This document shows, in pieces, positions 46,608 through 53,468 of a stretch of DNA of 64,000 nt. Position numbers and translations under genes: made by a program. The stretch is taken from contig CBDDBN010000024.1 in the NCBI GenBank assembly GCA_965225735.1, positions 1 to 64,000 of the forward strand, given 5' to 3'. The first letter of the stretch is position 1, and each line of letters opens with the position of its first letter. The notes under the pieces are model-generated. The model ran no database searches, had not been told where the DNA came from, and saw only the letters and a program-made list of their open reading frames with translations. Source of the stretch: Denitrobaculum sp965225735 (GTDB lineage: Bacteria > Pseudomonadota > Alphaproteobacteria > Kiloniellales > Kiloniellaceae).

Positions 46608-46813
46608 ATTCTGCAGCATTGAGCTTCATCAATTCCGGCCGGTCTTCAAATCCCTAACCTGTGCGCCAAGTAACCGAAGTCGCGCAGGCGGTTCGATCTC
46701 CCGTAGGTTTGATCTTATGGGGGTCAATCTGTATTGAATCTCTGTGACCGGCGCGTCTGTCTCCTCAAGACAGCCCGCACCGCCGTCCCTATCCAGACAA
46801 GAGCAGTTTTCCC

Positions 46814-48712
46814 ATGGCCCTGAACATCGAGACCTTCAGCAACGACAAGGGCGGCAACGCCTTCTTCAAAGCGATCGGACATCCCCTCGCCGCCCGCAAG
46901 GCCGCCGGCTTCTTCGCGGATCTCGCGGCGGGCCCCGTCGCCATTTACGACCCGCTGGGTTTTTCCGGCGCGCTGGGCGAGCTCTATGATCTTTCGGGTC
47001 TGAATGTTACCGAGAGCTACGTGCAGGACCTCGCGGACATCGGTAAATCCATCAGAGGCCGCGCGTCGCAGCCGGTGACCGAGCTGCGCGAGTCGCGAGC
47101 AACGAAACTCTTCGTGACCGCCTTCGACGCCGAACGCCTGATCGACCACATCCGCCACCTGCTGCCGGACGGTATGGAGGTGGTCTCGCTGGACGCCCTG
47201 CGGATTCCCGATGACATGCTGCTGAACAAGCGCAACTATCTGCAGGGCCTGAACTTCGCCACCAACTTCGTCCTCTTCCGCGAAGCGGACGGCCACCACA
47301 CCCGTCTGGCCACCGCCAACTACTGGTCGGGTTACGGCGCCAAGGATCCGGAGATCTGGTGCTGCCTGATGGATGAGAACGGCGTGACCCTGGCCGAGTG
47401 GCGCGACCCGCTGCCCGGCGCCAATGCCTCGGTGGTGATCGATTCGAAAGAGATTCGCGCTCGCTTCGGCCTGCCGGACTTCACCGGGCAGCTCTTCATC
47501 CACATCCTGAAGCCCGCCGGCCATGACATCGTCAAGTACGCGCTGGACACCTATGGCGACAGCGACGACGTACTGTCCTGCACCCATGACGCCAATCCCT
47601 GGCCGGCCGATCTCTATGCCGGCCTGCCCGCCCCCAAGGCGGGCGAGAAGGTCATCCTCTGGGTCCAGAACAGCCACCCCTCGCCGATCCCCGCCGGTTC
47701 CGTGGGCCTGAACATGATGGGCAGCGACGAGATCGTGCGCCTGGACCGCCCAGTGCCCGGCTTCGGCCTGCTGGCGCTGGACACGGCCGAGCTGCTGCCC
47801 GAGGCGCGCTGGCCGGAACAGATCGAGGTTCAGTCTGGCAAGCATTTCGTGCGTCCGCGCTACGAGGTCCACGCCCCGGACGGGCGACAGCGTATCGCCC
47901 ACGCCAATGTGGAACGGGTCGACCTTAAACCCGATCCATCTATCCCGGAACTCTCCAACCTGATGGGCAAGGGCTTCATCTTGCCCGCGCCACTGCTGCC
48001 GACCGACCGTTATCGCTCGATCATGCTGCCCACGCCCATGGCGACCTGCCAGACCAACATGCCGGTCGCGGCGCTGGTCTACGATCCCGACGGCAAGGAG
48101 ATCGCCTCCCATCGCTTCGGCAAGCTGCCGCGCGATCATGCGGAGGCTTTCGATGCGACGGCGGCCGTGAACGGCACAGACGCGGGTTGGGGCCACATGG
48201 AGCTGGTCTACGATTTCGCCGAAGGCGGCGACGCGGACGGCTGGCTGCACGCCCTCTTCCGCTACGAGGACACGGCCTCCGGCCATGCCGCCGAGACCAG
48301 CTTCGGCGCGCATATGTTCAACACGGTCTTGACCTACAAGGGCGAGCCCCAGTCCTACGTCGGCCGCCCGCCAGGGCTCAGCAGCCGCCTCTTCCTGAGC
48401 TTCGGCCCCAAGCCCTATGAGGCCATCTGCCACCTGATCTACCCGGCCTCTACACCCTGGCACGCTAAGAGCGATACCAAGCTGATCCTGCACAATGGCA
48501 AGGGCGAGCCGATTGCCACCCGCGAAGTTCAGATCGCCTGCGGCGGGTCATTGCTGTGGCGGGTGTCGGAGATGTTCGAAGCGGACGAAGTCGAAGCCGC
48601 CGGCGAAACCGGCTATGTGCTGATCCGGGACGTGACCTGCCGGTTGTTCGGGTATCATGGGCTGGTGAACGGTGACAGCGCCTTCAGCTTTGACCATATG
48701 TTCGGGTTTTAG
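46814..48712 (+). CDS. Large conserved-looking protein of unknown function (632 residues)
   Basis: A 632-residue soluble-looking protein I cannot assign. It has no signal peptide or obvious membrane segment and is beta-rich, with several short Gly/Asp turns. Its features include a YWSGYG motif near residue 175, clusters such as DNPWPADLYAG, and an aromatic C terminus LIRDVTCRLFGYHGLVNGDSAF. The third codon position is strongly GC, as in the housekeeping genes, so it looks long-resident. A degraded copy of its C-terminal 45 codons occurs 2 kb downstream, so the locus has been duplicated. The small membrane protein gene begins 12 bases after it, suggesting co-transcription. Confidence 0.75.
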   Translation: MALNIETFSNDKGGNAFFKAIGHPLAARKAAGFFADLAAGPVAIYDPLGFSGALGELYDLSGLNVTESYVQDLADIGKSIRGRASQPVTELRESRATKLFVTAFDAERLIDHIRHLLPDGMEVVSLDALRIPDDMLLNKRNYLQGLNFATNFVLFREADGHHTRLATANYWSGYGAKDPEIWCCLMDENGVTLAEWRDPLPGANASVVIDSKEIRARFGLPDFTGQLFIHILKPAGHDIVKYALDTYGDSDDVLSCTHDANPWPADLYAGLPAPKAGEKVILWVQNSHPSPIPAGSVGLNMMGSDEIVRLDRPVPGFGLLALDTAELLPEARWPEQIEVQSGKHFVRPRYEVHAPDGRQRIAHANVERVDLKPDPSIPELSNLMGKGFILPAPLLPTDRYRSIMLPTPMATCQTNMPVAALVYDPDGKEIASHRFGKLPRDHAEAFDATAAVNGTDAGWGHMELVYDFAEGGDADGWLHALFRYEDTASGHAAETSFGAHMFNTVLTYKGEPQSYVGRPPGLSSRLFLSFGPKPYEAICHLIYPASTPWHAKSDTKLILHNGKGEPIATREVQIACGGSLLWRVSEMFEADEVEAAGETGYVLIRDVTCRLFGYHGLVNGDSAFSFDHMFGF

Positions 48713-48724
48713 GCCCGGGGCATC

Positions 48725-49105
48725 TTGAAGCGCGTTTTCAAGATCCTTCTGTCAATACTCTTTGGCATCACTCTGCTTGCCATGGCAGGTCTGGCGGTGT
48801 TCTGGATCGCTTGGTTCGATCCCTTTGGCGAGCAGCCTGAGATTGTTCGAGACCGGCCGAGCAATTTCGCCGAGGCTGGCCGAGTGTTCAAAGAACGCGT
48901 CGCGAAAACCTTTCCGCCCGGGATGCCGGAAACCGATCTTATTCAGCAGTTGACGGCACAAGGTTTTACGATCGATCCCGAGTACCGCCTGGCCACCTTT
49001 GAGAAACCCCACTTCCCCTGCAGACTTTATTGGCGGATCTCGTGGAAGGTCGAGCAGGAACGTCTTTCTGTAGTCGACGCAAGATTCGACCCTGCATGCC
49101 TTTGA
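48725..49105 (+). CDS. Small membrane-anchored protein, paralogue A
   Basis: A 126-residue protein with one N-terminal membrane anchor (about 7-31), followed by a roughly 95-residue soluble domain. It is clearly related to the gene at 51038-51430. Shared features, in order, are PEI-R--P-NF-EA, a Phe/Arg segment, a PGM/PGI-E--LI--L---GF-I block, F-K--FPC-L-W-I-W and a final DP-CL or DSSCL. The two cysteines (in FPC and at the C terminus) could form a disulphide. It starts 12 bases after the 632-residue gene, so the pair probably forms an operon. Function unknown. Confidence 0.7.
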   Translation: MKRVFKILLSILFGITLLAMAGLAVFWIAWFDPFGEQPEIVRDRPSNFAEAGRVFKERVAKTFPPGMPETDLIQQLTAQGFTIDPEYRLATFEKPHFPCRLYWRISWKVEQERLSVVDARFDPACL

Positions 49106-49349
49106 TTCGTAGCCAAATTTGATTTGATCCAAACCACGGGGGTATTTGATTCTGCTGATGCTGCGTCAGCAAACGCCGCAAAAGCGTTTCATTCCACCCT
49201 CCGATCAATTGTATTAGCCGGATCACATCTTCGACTGTGTATCATCGACCTCGAACGCGCGCACAATCTGAGACCTGACCCCGTCCCCATATCTTTGGGT
49301 TGTGAGGGTGCTAAAGAGCGCGACGCCACACTCAATCCTCTAGAATTAG
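49106..49349. other. Gap between small membrane protein and lipoprotein gene
   Basis: About 245 bases with no credible gene. It contains the short motif AGACCTGACCCC at 49271, of the type found in REP-associated elements; the matching copy lies at 52702. Otherwise nothing is supported. Confidence 0.4.
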
Positions 49350-49790
49350 TTAGTTGGCGCGAAGCCTACGCTTTCTCGTTACCGGCGTGCTGGTCGCGAT
49401 ATCTTCGACCCAAACTTCCGCAAACTCACCTTCTATACGAGCCTTTGTAACATAGGCCGCATTAGGTTCGATCAGCACATCCAAACCTAATACGCCCTCG
49501 CATGGGCAACCACCACCACCGTTGTTAGCCTGTATGCCAACGACAACTCGGCGTTTGCCGGGAGCGATCGGGATTTGGTGATCGAATCCACTAAACAGAG
49601 GATAGTCAGATGATTTTCCGTCAATTGACTCGATCCGAAGGTACATCCATGTCGTAAAACCGTCGCGCTGAGAATAGCCTTGAATTGTCGCTGCATTCTC
49701 AATTTGATCATCATCAATTTTGTAGGGATCGCTTACGCAAGCTGAGAGCGAAAGGGACAACACAAGAAACAAAAAAGCCCGAAAAAACAT
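49350..49790 (-). CDS. Outer-membrane-type lipoprotein, tandem paralogue 1
   Basis: A 146-residue lipoprotein. Signal peptide with lipobox LSAC gives lipidated Cys18. The mature part is beta-rich and shares with the next gene the blocks IQGYS-RDG--TW--LR, an Asn/Gly-rich CPC-G motif, and a D(I/L)AT--PVT tail. The two genes are therefore tandem duplicates. AGGAGGT precedes the ATG at 49790, an excellent ribosome site, identical in form to that of its partner. The final RRLRAN resembles the MRLRPR of the partner. Function unknown. Confidence 0.75.
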   Translation of the reverse strand: MFFRAFLFLVLSLSLSACVSDPYKIDDDQIENAATIQGYSQRDGFTTWMYLRIESIDGKSSDYPLFSGFDHQIPIAPGKRRVVVGIQANNGGGGCPCEGVLGLDVLIEPNAAYVTKARIEGEFAEVWVEDIATSTPVTRKRRLRAN

Positions 49791-49876
49791 ACAACCTCCT
49801 GCGGTTCGCAAGACCAGGTTTACGTTACAAAAACGCGCGCCTAAGTTCTGTTTGACCTGTCCGCCAATTCTGATCT

Positions 49877-50338
49877 TCAGGATGATTCTTCCCGCGGGCG
49901 AAGCCTCATGACTTCTGTCACCGGCGCATTCGTCGCGAGGTCTTCGATCCAGAGATCCGCTTCATCGCCATCGAGTTCAGCCCTTACCCGATAAGAATGA
50001 CCGGGCTTGCTGACAAACTTGATCACCTCGATACCCTTGCAGGGGCAAACACTGCGATAGCCGGCACTGGCGCTCACTTCGACGGCGACCGTGTTGTTTC
50101 CGGGCGAAATGACAAAGGTTTTGCCGGCGCCGTCAAAGGTTCCGTACTTTATGTACTGGTCATCTACCGAAAGAAGACGAAGCTCCACCCAGGTATTCAA
50201 GCCATCGCGCTTTGAATAGGCCTGAATCGTCGTCGCGTTCTTGAATTCGGCGCTTTCGGTGTCGGTCGGCGCGCTGTTGCCAACGCAGGCAGAGAGCGAA
50301 AGGAGTAATGCGACAAAAAAGAGAGAGCGTAAGATCAT
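49877..50338 (-). CDS. Outer-membrane-type lipoprotein, tandem paralogue 2
   Basis: A 153-residue lipoprotein with signal peptide and lipobox LSAC giving Cys18. It aligns along its whole mature length with the gene just downstream on the same strand: shared ATTIQAYSKRDGLNTWVELR-like segment, CPCKG and EDLATNAPVT. The spacing between the genes is 86 bases and both have the same AGGAGGT ribosome site. Divergence between the copies is substantial, so the duplication is old. The CPC-G motif might bind metal, but that is speculation. Confidence 0.75.
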   Translation of the reverse strand: MILRSLFFVALLLSLSACVGNSAPTDTESAEFKNATTIQAYSKRDGLNTWVELRLLSVDDQYIKYGTFDGAGKTFVISPGNNTVAVEVSASAGYRSVCPCKGIEVIKFVSKPGHSYRVRAELDGDEADLWIEDLATNAPVTEVMRLRPREESS

Positions 50339-50610
50339 ACCACCTCCTGTGGCTGAGACGTTCGGCTCGGCTTGGTGAAACTGCTCCCGAGAAAGGACGG
50401 CATGCCTATTCCTGGCAATAGCCCCACAACGCCGAGAACTCTAAATCCAACCCGTTAGAGCAGTACAGAGCATTATCTTTCTCGCTAATGAGAGGTCAAG
50501 AAAGTCTTACTCTGGGTTGCGGTCAAGGGCCCTCCGTAGATCTATGGAGACAGCCGCAATCGAACATACATAAGCCCGCCCTACCCTAAAGCGCCCCACA
50601 GCCTTTTGCG
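50339..50610. other. Non-coding gap before the degraded C-terminal copy
   Basis: About 270 bases with no credible gene. It holds the promoter of the lipoprotein pair in its first part. Nothing else is supported. Confidence 0.4.
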
Positions 50611-50850
50611 GTGCTTGCCGGACTAGATGGGATCGGTCCCGCGAGCAAAGAGGGCTATGCACTAATCCGGGATCTGGCATGCAGATTGTTTGGGTGCTCC
50701 GGCCTGAAAAACGGTGATAAAGGCTGCCGCGTCGACCATATATTTGGTCATGAAGGCAATACGCATTTACGCGGGCTCGAAATTCGCTGCTTCTCGATCA
50801 GCAAACGACTGGTCTCGAACGTGAATTTTGGGGTGTTAAGTTCCAAGTAA
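50611..50850 (+). pseudogene. Degraded copy of the 3' end of the 632-residue gene
   Basis: The translated stretch EGYALIRDLACRLFGCSGLKNGD-KGC-RVDHIFG aligns with TGYVLIRDVTCRLFGYHGLVNGDSAF-SFDHMFG, the end of the 632-residue protein. The DNA is still recognisably similar (for example CTAATCCGGGAT against CTGATCCGGGAC). The stop codon of the original (after MFGF) is lost, and the frame runs on into unrelated sequence. Only the last 45 or so codons exist and no start or upstream part is present. It looks like the remnant of a duplication rather than an active gene. Confidence 0.6.
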
Positions 50851-50931
50851 TGTGAAACGCCTAGGCTGAAACTGACAGAGAGGCCGCCAATTTGCGGCCA
50901 CTTGTCCTGCATCAAAGGAAAGGCTTGTACC

Positions 50932-51009
50932 ATGGATTTTCAGAAGATCCTTCTGCTCTGCGCCGCCGCCGGCATCTCCGTCGTGCTTGTCGCCGCCTCT
51001 GGGAGTTGA
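50932..51009 (+). CDS. Possible 25-residue membrane peptide
   Basis: A short frame, MDFQKILLLCAAAGISVVLVAASGS, with AAGGAAAGG upstream. It is a single hydrophobic segment with one Lys and one Asp at its N end and could be a membrane micropeptide. It also resembles the anchor of the small membrane protein encoded 28 bases downstream, so it could be a truncated duplicate. Expression is unproven. Confidence 0.35.
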   Translation: MDFQKILLLCAAAGISVVLVAASGS

Positions 51010-51037
51010 CGCCGTTTTGACGATGTCCAGGGCGTGA

Positions 51038-51430
51038 TTGGGAGCCGCTTTGAACCGCGCCCCTAAGATCGCCCTCTGGATCGTCGCCGGAGTTTCAGTT
51101 CTGACCGTCGCGGGCATGGGTTTCCTTTGGAACGCCATGTACGAGCCCTTTGTGCAGCCCCCGGAAATCGGGCGGAACCTGCCCGCGAACTTTCATGAAG
51201 CCGACCTGCTGTTCAACGACCGGGTCGTGAGAAGCTATGCGCCTGGCATTCAGGAGGGCGAGCTGATTGCTCGGCTGAAGTCAGACGGCTTTTCGGTCAT
51301 AGCCGAACACCAGTTGGCATCCTTCAGCAAGACCGACTTTCCCTGCACGCTTCGATGGCTGATCACCTGGGAGAGCGCGGACCAGCGCGTGACCAAGGTT
51401 GAGGGGCGCTACGACAGTTCCTGTTTGTAG
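51038..51430 (+). CDS. Small membrane-anchored protein, paralogue B
   Basis: A 130-residue protein with an N-terminal membrane anchor (about 8-33) and a 95-residue soluble domain; paralogue of the 48725-49105 gene with the same order of motifs, including NFHEADLLFNDRVV, PGIQEGELIARLKSDGFSV, FPCTLRWLITW and a terminal DSSCL. It sits downstream of the degraded copy of the 632-residue gene's 3' end, so the original gene pair was duplicated together and the copy of the large gene then lost most of its length. The GCCGCTTTG start region gives M-G-A-A-L; a later ATG or TTG is possible. Confidence 0.65.
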   Translation: MGAALNRAPKIALWIVAGVSVLTVAGMGFLWNAMYEPFVQPPEIGRNLPANFHEADLLFNDRVVRSYAPGIQEGELIARLKSDGFSVIAEHQLASFSKTDFPCTLRWLITWESADQRVTKVEGRYDSSCL

Positions 51431-51621
51431 CTTCCTGACTTCAGCGCCAAGCCTGCTAAGAACAAAGCCCTAGTTGAATCATGTACCGCTCTCATTCCGC
51501 TGACTGTTAGGACACGAGCTATGTTTTTGAGCAACCGTAGCCAGTCATTTCCACTGCTCTGAAACCTGCGACCCTATAGACAACGCGGCCTCCCAAACGA
51601 AGCATCTCGCCGGATACCATC

Positions 51622-52080
51622 ATGAATGAAATCTATCAGCCGCGCGCAGTTTCCGATCTTGGGCTTTGGGAGATCGAAGGGCTTAAACTGAAAGTCTACG
51701 GGCTGATGGCCCAGAACAAAGAGATCACTCGAGCGATGGTGACTCACGGCCAGAGTTTCGTTCGCGACGAGGTGCTGCCGGTGGTGGCCGCGGAAGGTGA
51801 CAGCAACGGCCTGGGCTTCGTGATCATTCACCCCGGAGATCTTGGAATCTCGACCGCCGTTCACTGGTGGATTCAGGGTTCGGTGCTCTGTCAGCAGATC
51901 CACCGGCAAGTCTACGGTGCTGCGGCACCTATGGACACCAAGACACGACCGGTCGTCGCCTGTGTCTGGGAACTGGCGTTGATCAATGCGGAACAGGAGA
52001 TTTGGCGGCGAACCATGATGACGGGAACGCCGAGCCCCACAGCTTATCTCGACGCCCGGGCCGACTTCGGAGCTGCTTAG
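51622..52080 (+). CDS. Conserved-looking protein of unknown function (152 residues)
   Basis: A 152-residue protein I do not recognise. It begins MNEIYQPRAVSDLGLWEIEGLKLKVYGLMAQNK and is rich in aromatic residues and Val. An interesting block is GLGFVIIHPGDLGISTAVHWWIQGSVLCQQIHRQVYG (about 73-108), with no signal peptide or membrane span. The ribosome site is weak. It ends with an acidic Asp/Ala-rich tail. Its base use is like that of the surrounding genes. Function unknown; hydrolase or stress-protein guesses are not warranted. Confidence 0.6.
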   Translation: MNEIYQPRAVSDLGLWEIEGLKLKVYGLMAQNKEITRAMVTHGQSFVRDEVLPVVAAEGDSNGLGFVIIHPGDLGISTAVHWWIQGSVLCQQIHRQVYGAAAPMDTKTRPVVACVWELALINAEQEIWRRTMMTGTPSPTAYLDARADFGAA

Positions 52081-52128
52081 GAGGCGCGTGAGCAGAAGGA
52101 ACGCAGAATTAAACGTCGGCGCTGTTGA

Positions 52129-52419
52129 TCAGACGACCTGCCAAACAAGACCACTGCACATCTCATTCGCATTTTTTTTCGCGTCCTCAAAAGCCTCGAA
52201 GGCACCTGATAAACTACTGATGACCTCGGGGTCTCCAGGACTGGAAAACTTCAAATAGTAAAACTCGCCCTCCCGGTCCTCCCGAATTTCGGGAGGGTCT
52301 TGGTAGTCTCCGGAGCCATAGGCAATATTTCTCCGGACAATCTGGATCTGGCACTCAACTGCATCGTCATAGAGCCAAGTTCCAGCCGCGACAAGTTTCT
52401 CAGATTCGTCATTTATCAT
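52129..52419 (-). CDS. Small acidic protein of unknown function (96 residues)
   Basis: A 96-residue acidic protein of the minus strand, which I do not recognise. It begins MINDESEKLVAAGTWLYDDAVECQIQIVRRNIAYG and contains a beta-rich central part with GEFYYLKFSSPGDPEV and a helical tail. It has a weak GGAA ribosome site. Base composition is lower in GC than that of neighbours, which hints at acquisition or a different history. It is small enough that expression is not certain. Confidence 0.5.
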   Translation of the reverse strand: MINDESEKLVAAGTWLYDDAVECQIQIVRRNIAYGSGDYQDPPEIREDREGEFYYLKFSSPGDPEVISSLSGAFEAFEDAKKNANEMCSGLVWQVV

Positions 52420-52477
52420 CTTGTTCCTGCTGTATGCTGCCTGAAACCTGATGCTGCGGCGAAAACCAACCGGAGTT

Positions 52478-52516
52478 ATTCACCCGTCTTCCCTATCGCC
52501 GCCACATCCGTCACTG
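52478..52516 (-). repeat. Duplicated fragment of the oxyR 3' end
   Basis: This 39-base stretch matches 53471-53509, the end of oxyR, at 35 of 39 positions. It reproduces the final residues (AAxGKTGE and stop). The flanking DNA on either side is unrelated. It is best read as a relic of a past duplication or of a second oxyR-like gene that has been deleted. Confidence 0.6.
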
Positions 52517-52701
52517 CAGACTGGCCGGTGCAACTTATGGCGCGGGTGTCGCCAAGACGCTCGGTCTGCGGATCGAAGCCACAGCCTAGAGACAATTGAA
52601 CAGGCCGTAGCGACACAGATATAGCCTGTTCGCGGGCCTGGCGAAAAAAAGGTTTTCGCCTAAATTCCCGCATGATGCTTGCAAACATAACGAATAAATT
52701 T

Positions 52702-52713
52702 GGACCTGACCCC
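52702..52713. repeat. REP-type motif GGACCTGACCCC
   Basis: The motif GACCTGACCCC occurs twice, here and at 49272-49282. GACCTGACCCC and its complement are common in ends of REP-associated (RAYT-linked) elements in proteobacteria. No transposase lies near, so only a fragment is seen. Confidence 0.4.
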
Positions 52714-52863
52714 ATTATGGTCTTTGCGGTTTCACGCCTTCAAGCCCTGAAAATCAAGTGTACCACGACGAGCGCGTACGACGCGTCTGCGCGGAAATTA
52801 TCGTCCGCCCCACCTTCCCCCTTGCGGAGGTCGTGATGCTGGCGCGGTCTGGAAAAGACGGGT

Positions 52864-52896
52864 AACCGGCGTTTGCATCGAAGACAAACGCCGGTT
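52864..52896 (-). terminator. Strong inverted repeat, likely terminator of the small basic gene
   Basis: AACCGGCGTTTG and CAAACGCCGGTT form a perfect 12-bp stem with a 9-base loop. It ends 35 bases beyond the stop of the gene at 52932-53051, and on the minus strand it is followed by CGTCTTTT. The flanking T-rich part is modest, so it could also be a protein-binding palindrome. Confidence 0.55.
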
Positions 52897-52931
52897 GCCT
52901 GTGCGCGTGAGGCGCCAAGTCTAGGCGCGCT

Positions 52932-53051
52932 CTAGGCTGCTTTCTTCAGGGCTTTTTTTGCTTTTTTCAGTTTACCCGTCTGCTTTGCGACCTTGGCTTT
53001 ACGGCTCTTGATCTCTTTCTTCAGGTCTTTGATTTTTGATTTCTTGGACAA
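52932..53051 (-). CDS. Lysine-rich 39-residue protein
   Basis: A 39-residue protein with 17 Lys, one Arg and few acidic residues: N terminus MSKKSKIKDLKKEIKSRKAK, C terminus KKALKKAA. The heptad-like spacing of Leu/Ile/Val suggests a basic amphipathic helix or a nucleic-acid binder, somewhat reminiscent of histone tails. It starts at TTG 53051 with GGAG eight bases upstream. The RHH-like gene ends 41 bases upstream on the same strand, so they may share a transcript. Too short for standard gene finders; I do not recognise a family. Confidence 0.5.
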   Translation of the reverse strand: MSKKSKIKDLKKEIKSRKAKVAKQTGKLKKAKKALKKAA

Positions 53052-53092
53052 GAATCTATCTCCTATCTGAGGTTGCGAGGTCTCAAAAGAGG

Positions 53093-53272
53093 CTAGTCCG
53101 GGCGCTGGTTTTGACGAAGAAACTCTCGGATAAAACTGCGGATTTCACGAGCCGCGCTCGAATCGAGCTCATCACAAAGTTCAACAAACTGGTCTCTCTC
53201 ATCACTGTTGATGCGAATAACCAACTGACTGTCTTTCCTGGATTTCTTCTTCTTACTCTCTTTAGCGCCCAT
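53093..53272 (-). CDS. Ribbon-helix-helix-like small protein
   Basis: A 59-residue protein with a Lys/Arg-rich N terminus (MGAKESKKKKSRKDS) and a core SQLVIRINSDERDQFVELCDELDSSAAREIRSFIREFLRQ. The pattern of one short beta-strand (QLVIRI) followed by two helices fits the ribbon-helix-helix (CopG/Arc) fold of plasmid and toxin-antitoxin regulators. The start at ATG 53272 has GAGG upstream; ATG 53275 is an alternative. A direct repeat upstream may be its operator. No toxin gene lies next to it, apart from the Lys-rich small gene. Confidence 0.55.
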   Translation of the reverse strand: MGAKESKKKKSRKDSQLVIRINSDERDQFVELCDELDSSAAREIRSFIREFLRQNQRPD

Positions 53273-53316
53273 CATGGACCTCACTTCCCGACAGCTTATA
53301 ATGCACAGCAACTAGA

Positions 53317-53334
53317 TATGCAATGACTATGCAA
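53317..53334. promoter_or_regulatory. Tandem TATGCAA repeat upstream of the RHH gene
   Basis: TATGCAA occurs at 53317-53323 and 53328-53334, an 11-base period (one helix turn), with a related ATGCA at 53301. RHH proteins commonly bind such short direct or inverted repeats. It lies 45-62 bases before the RHH start, so it is an operator candidate. Confidence 0.4.
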
Positions 53335-53468
53335 CGTATATACATTTTTATCTTTCGGCACCGAACCTTTGACCTGTGTTCCTCCAACAGAGTTAGGCCA
53401 ACTTTCTTAATCCGTTTTCTCCTGTGCGTTTCAAAAGAACACGGGACGTAAGTTAGTTGAAGACGCGC

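Larger units (their letters stand above)
52420..52931. other. Gap with duplicated and repeat fragments
   Basis: About 510 bases without a credible gene. It contains a duplicated oxyR tail (52478-52516), an RAYT/REP-like motif at 52702-52713 and a perfect 12-bp inverted repeat at 52864-52896. The mixture suggests decayed mobile or duplicated DNA. Confidence 0.5.

Noticed and set aside
45366..48493. Minus-strand frames opposite the ELM1-like gene and the 632-residue gene
   Set aside because: Both have the low-complexity His/Gly/Gln/Asp composition of GC-rich antisense frames, while the plus-strand products start with normal initiator sequences and, for the first, match a known family.
52932..53272. 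A toxin-antitoxin pair
   Set aside because: The RHH-like protein could be an antitoxin, but the Lys-rich 39-residue protein has no toxin motif and the gene order gives no further support.
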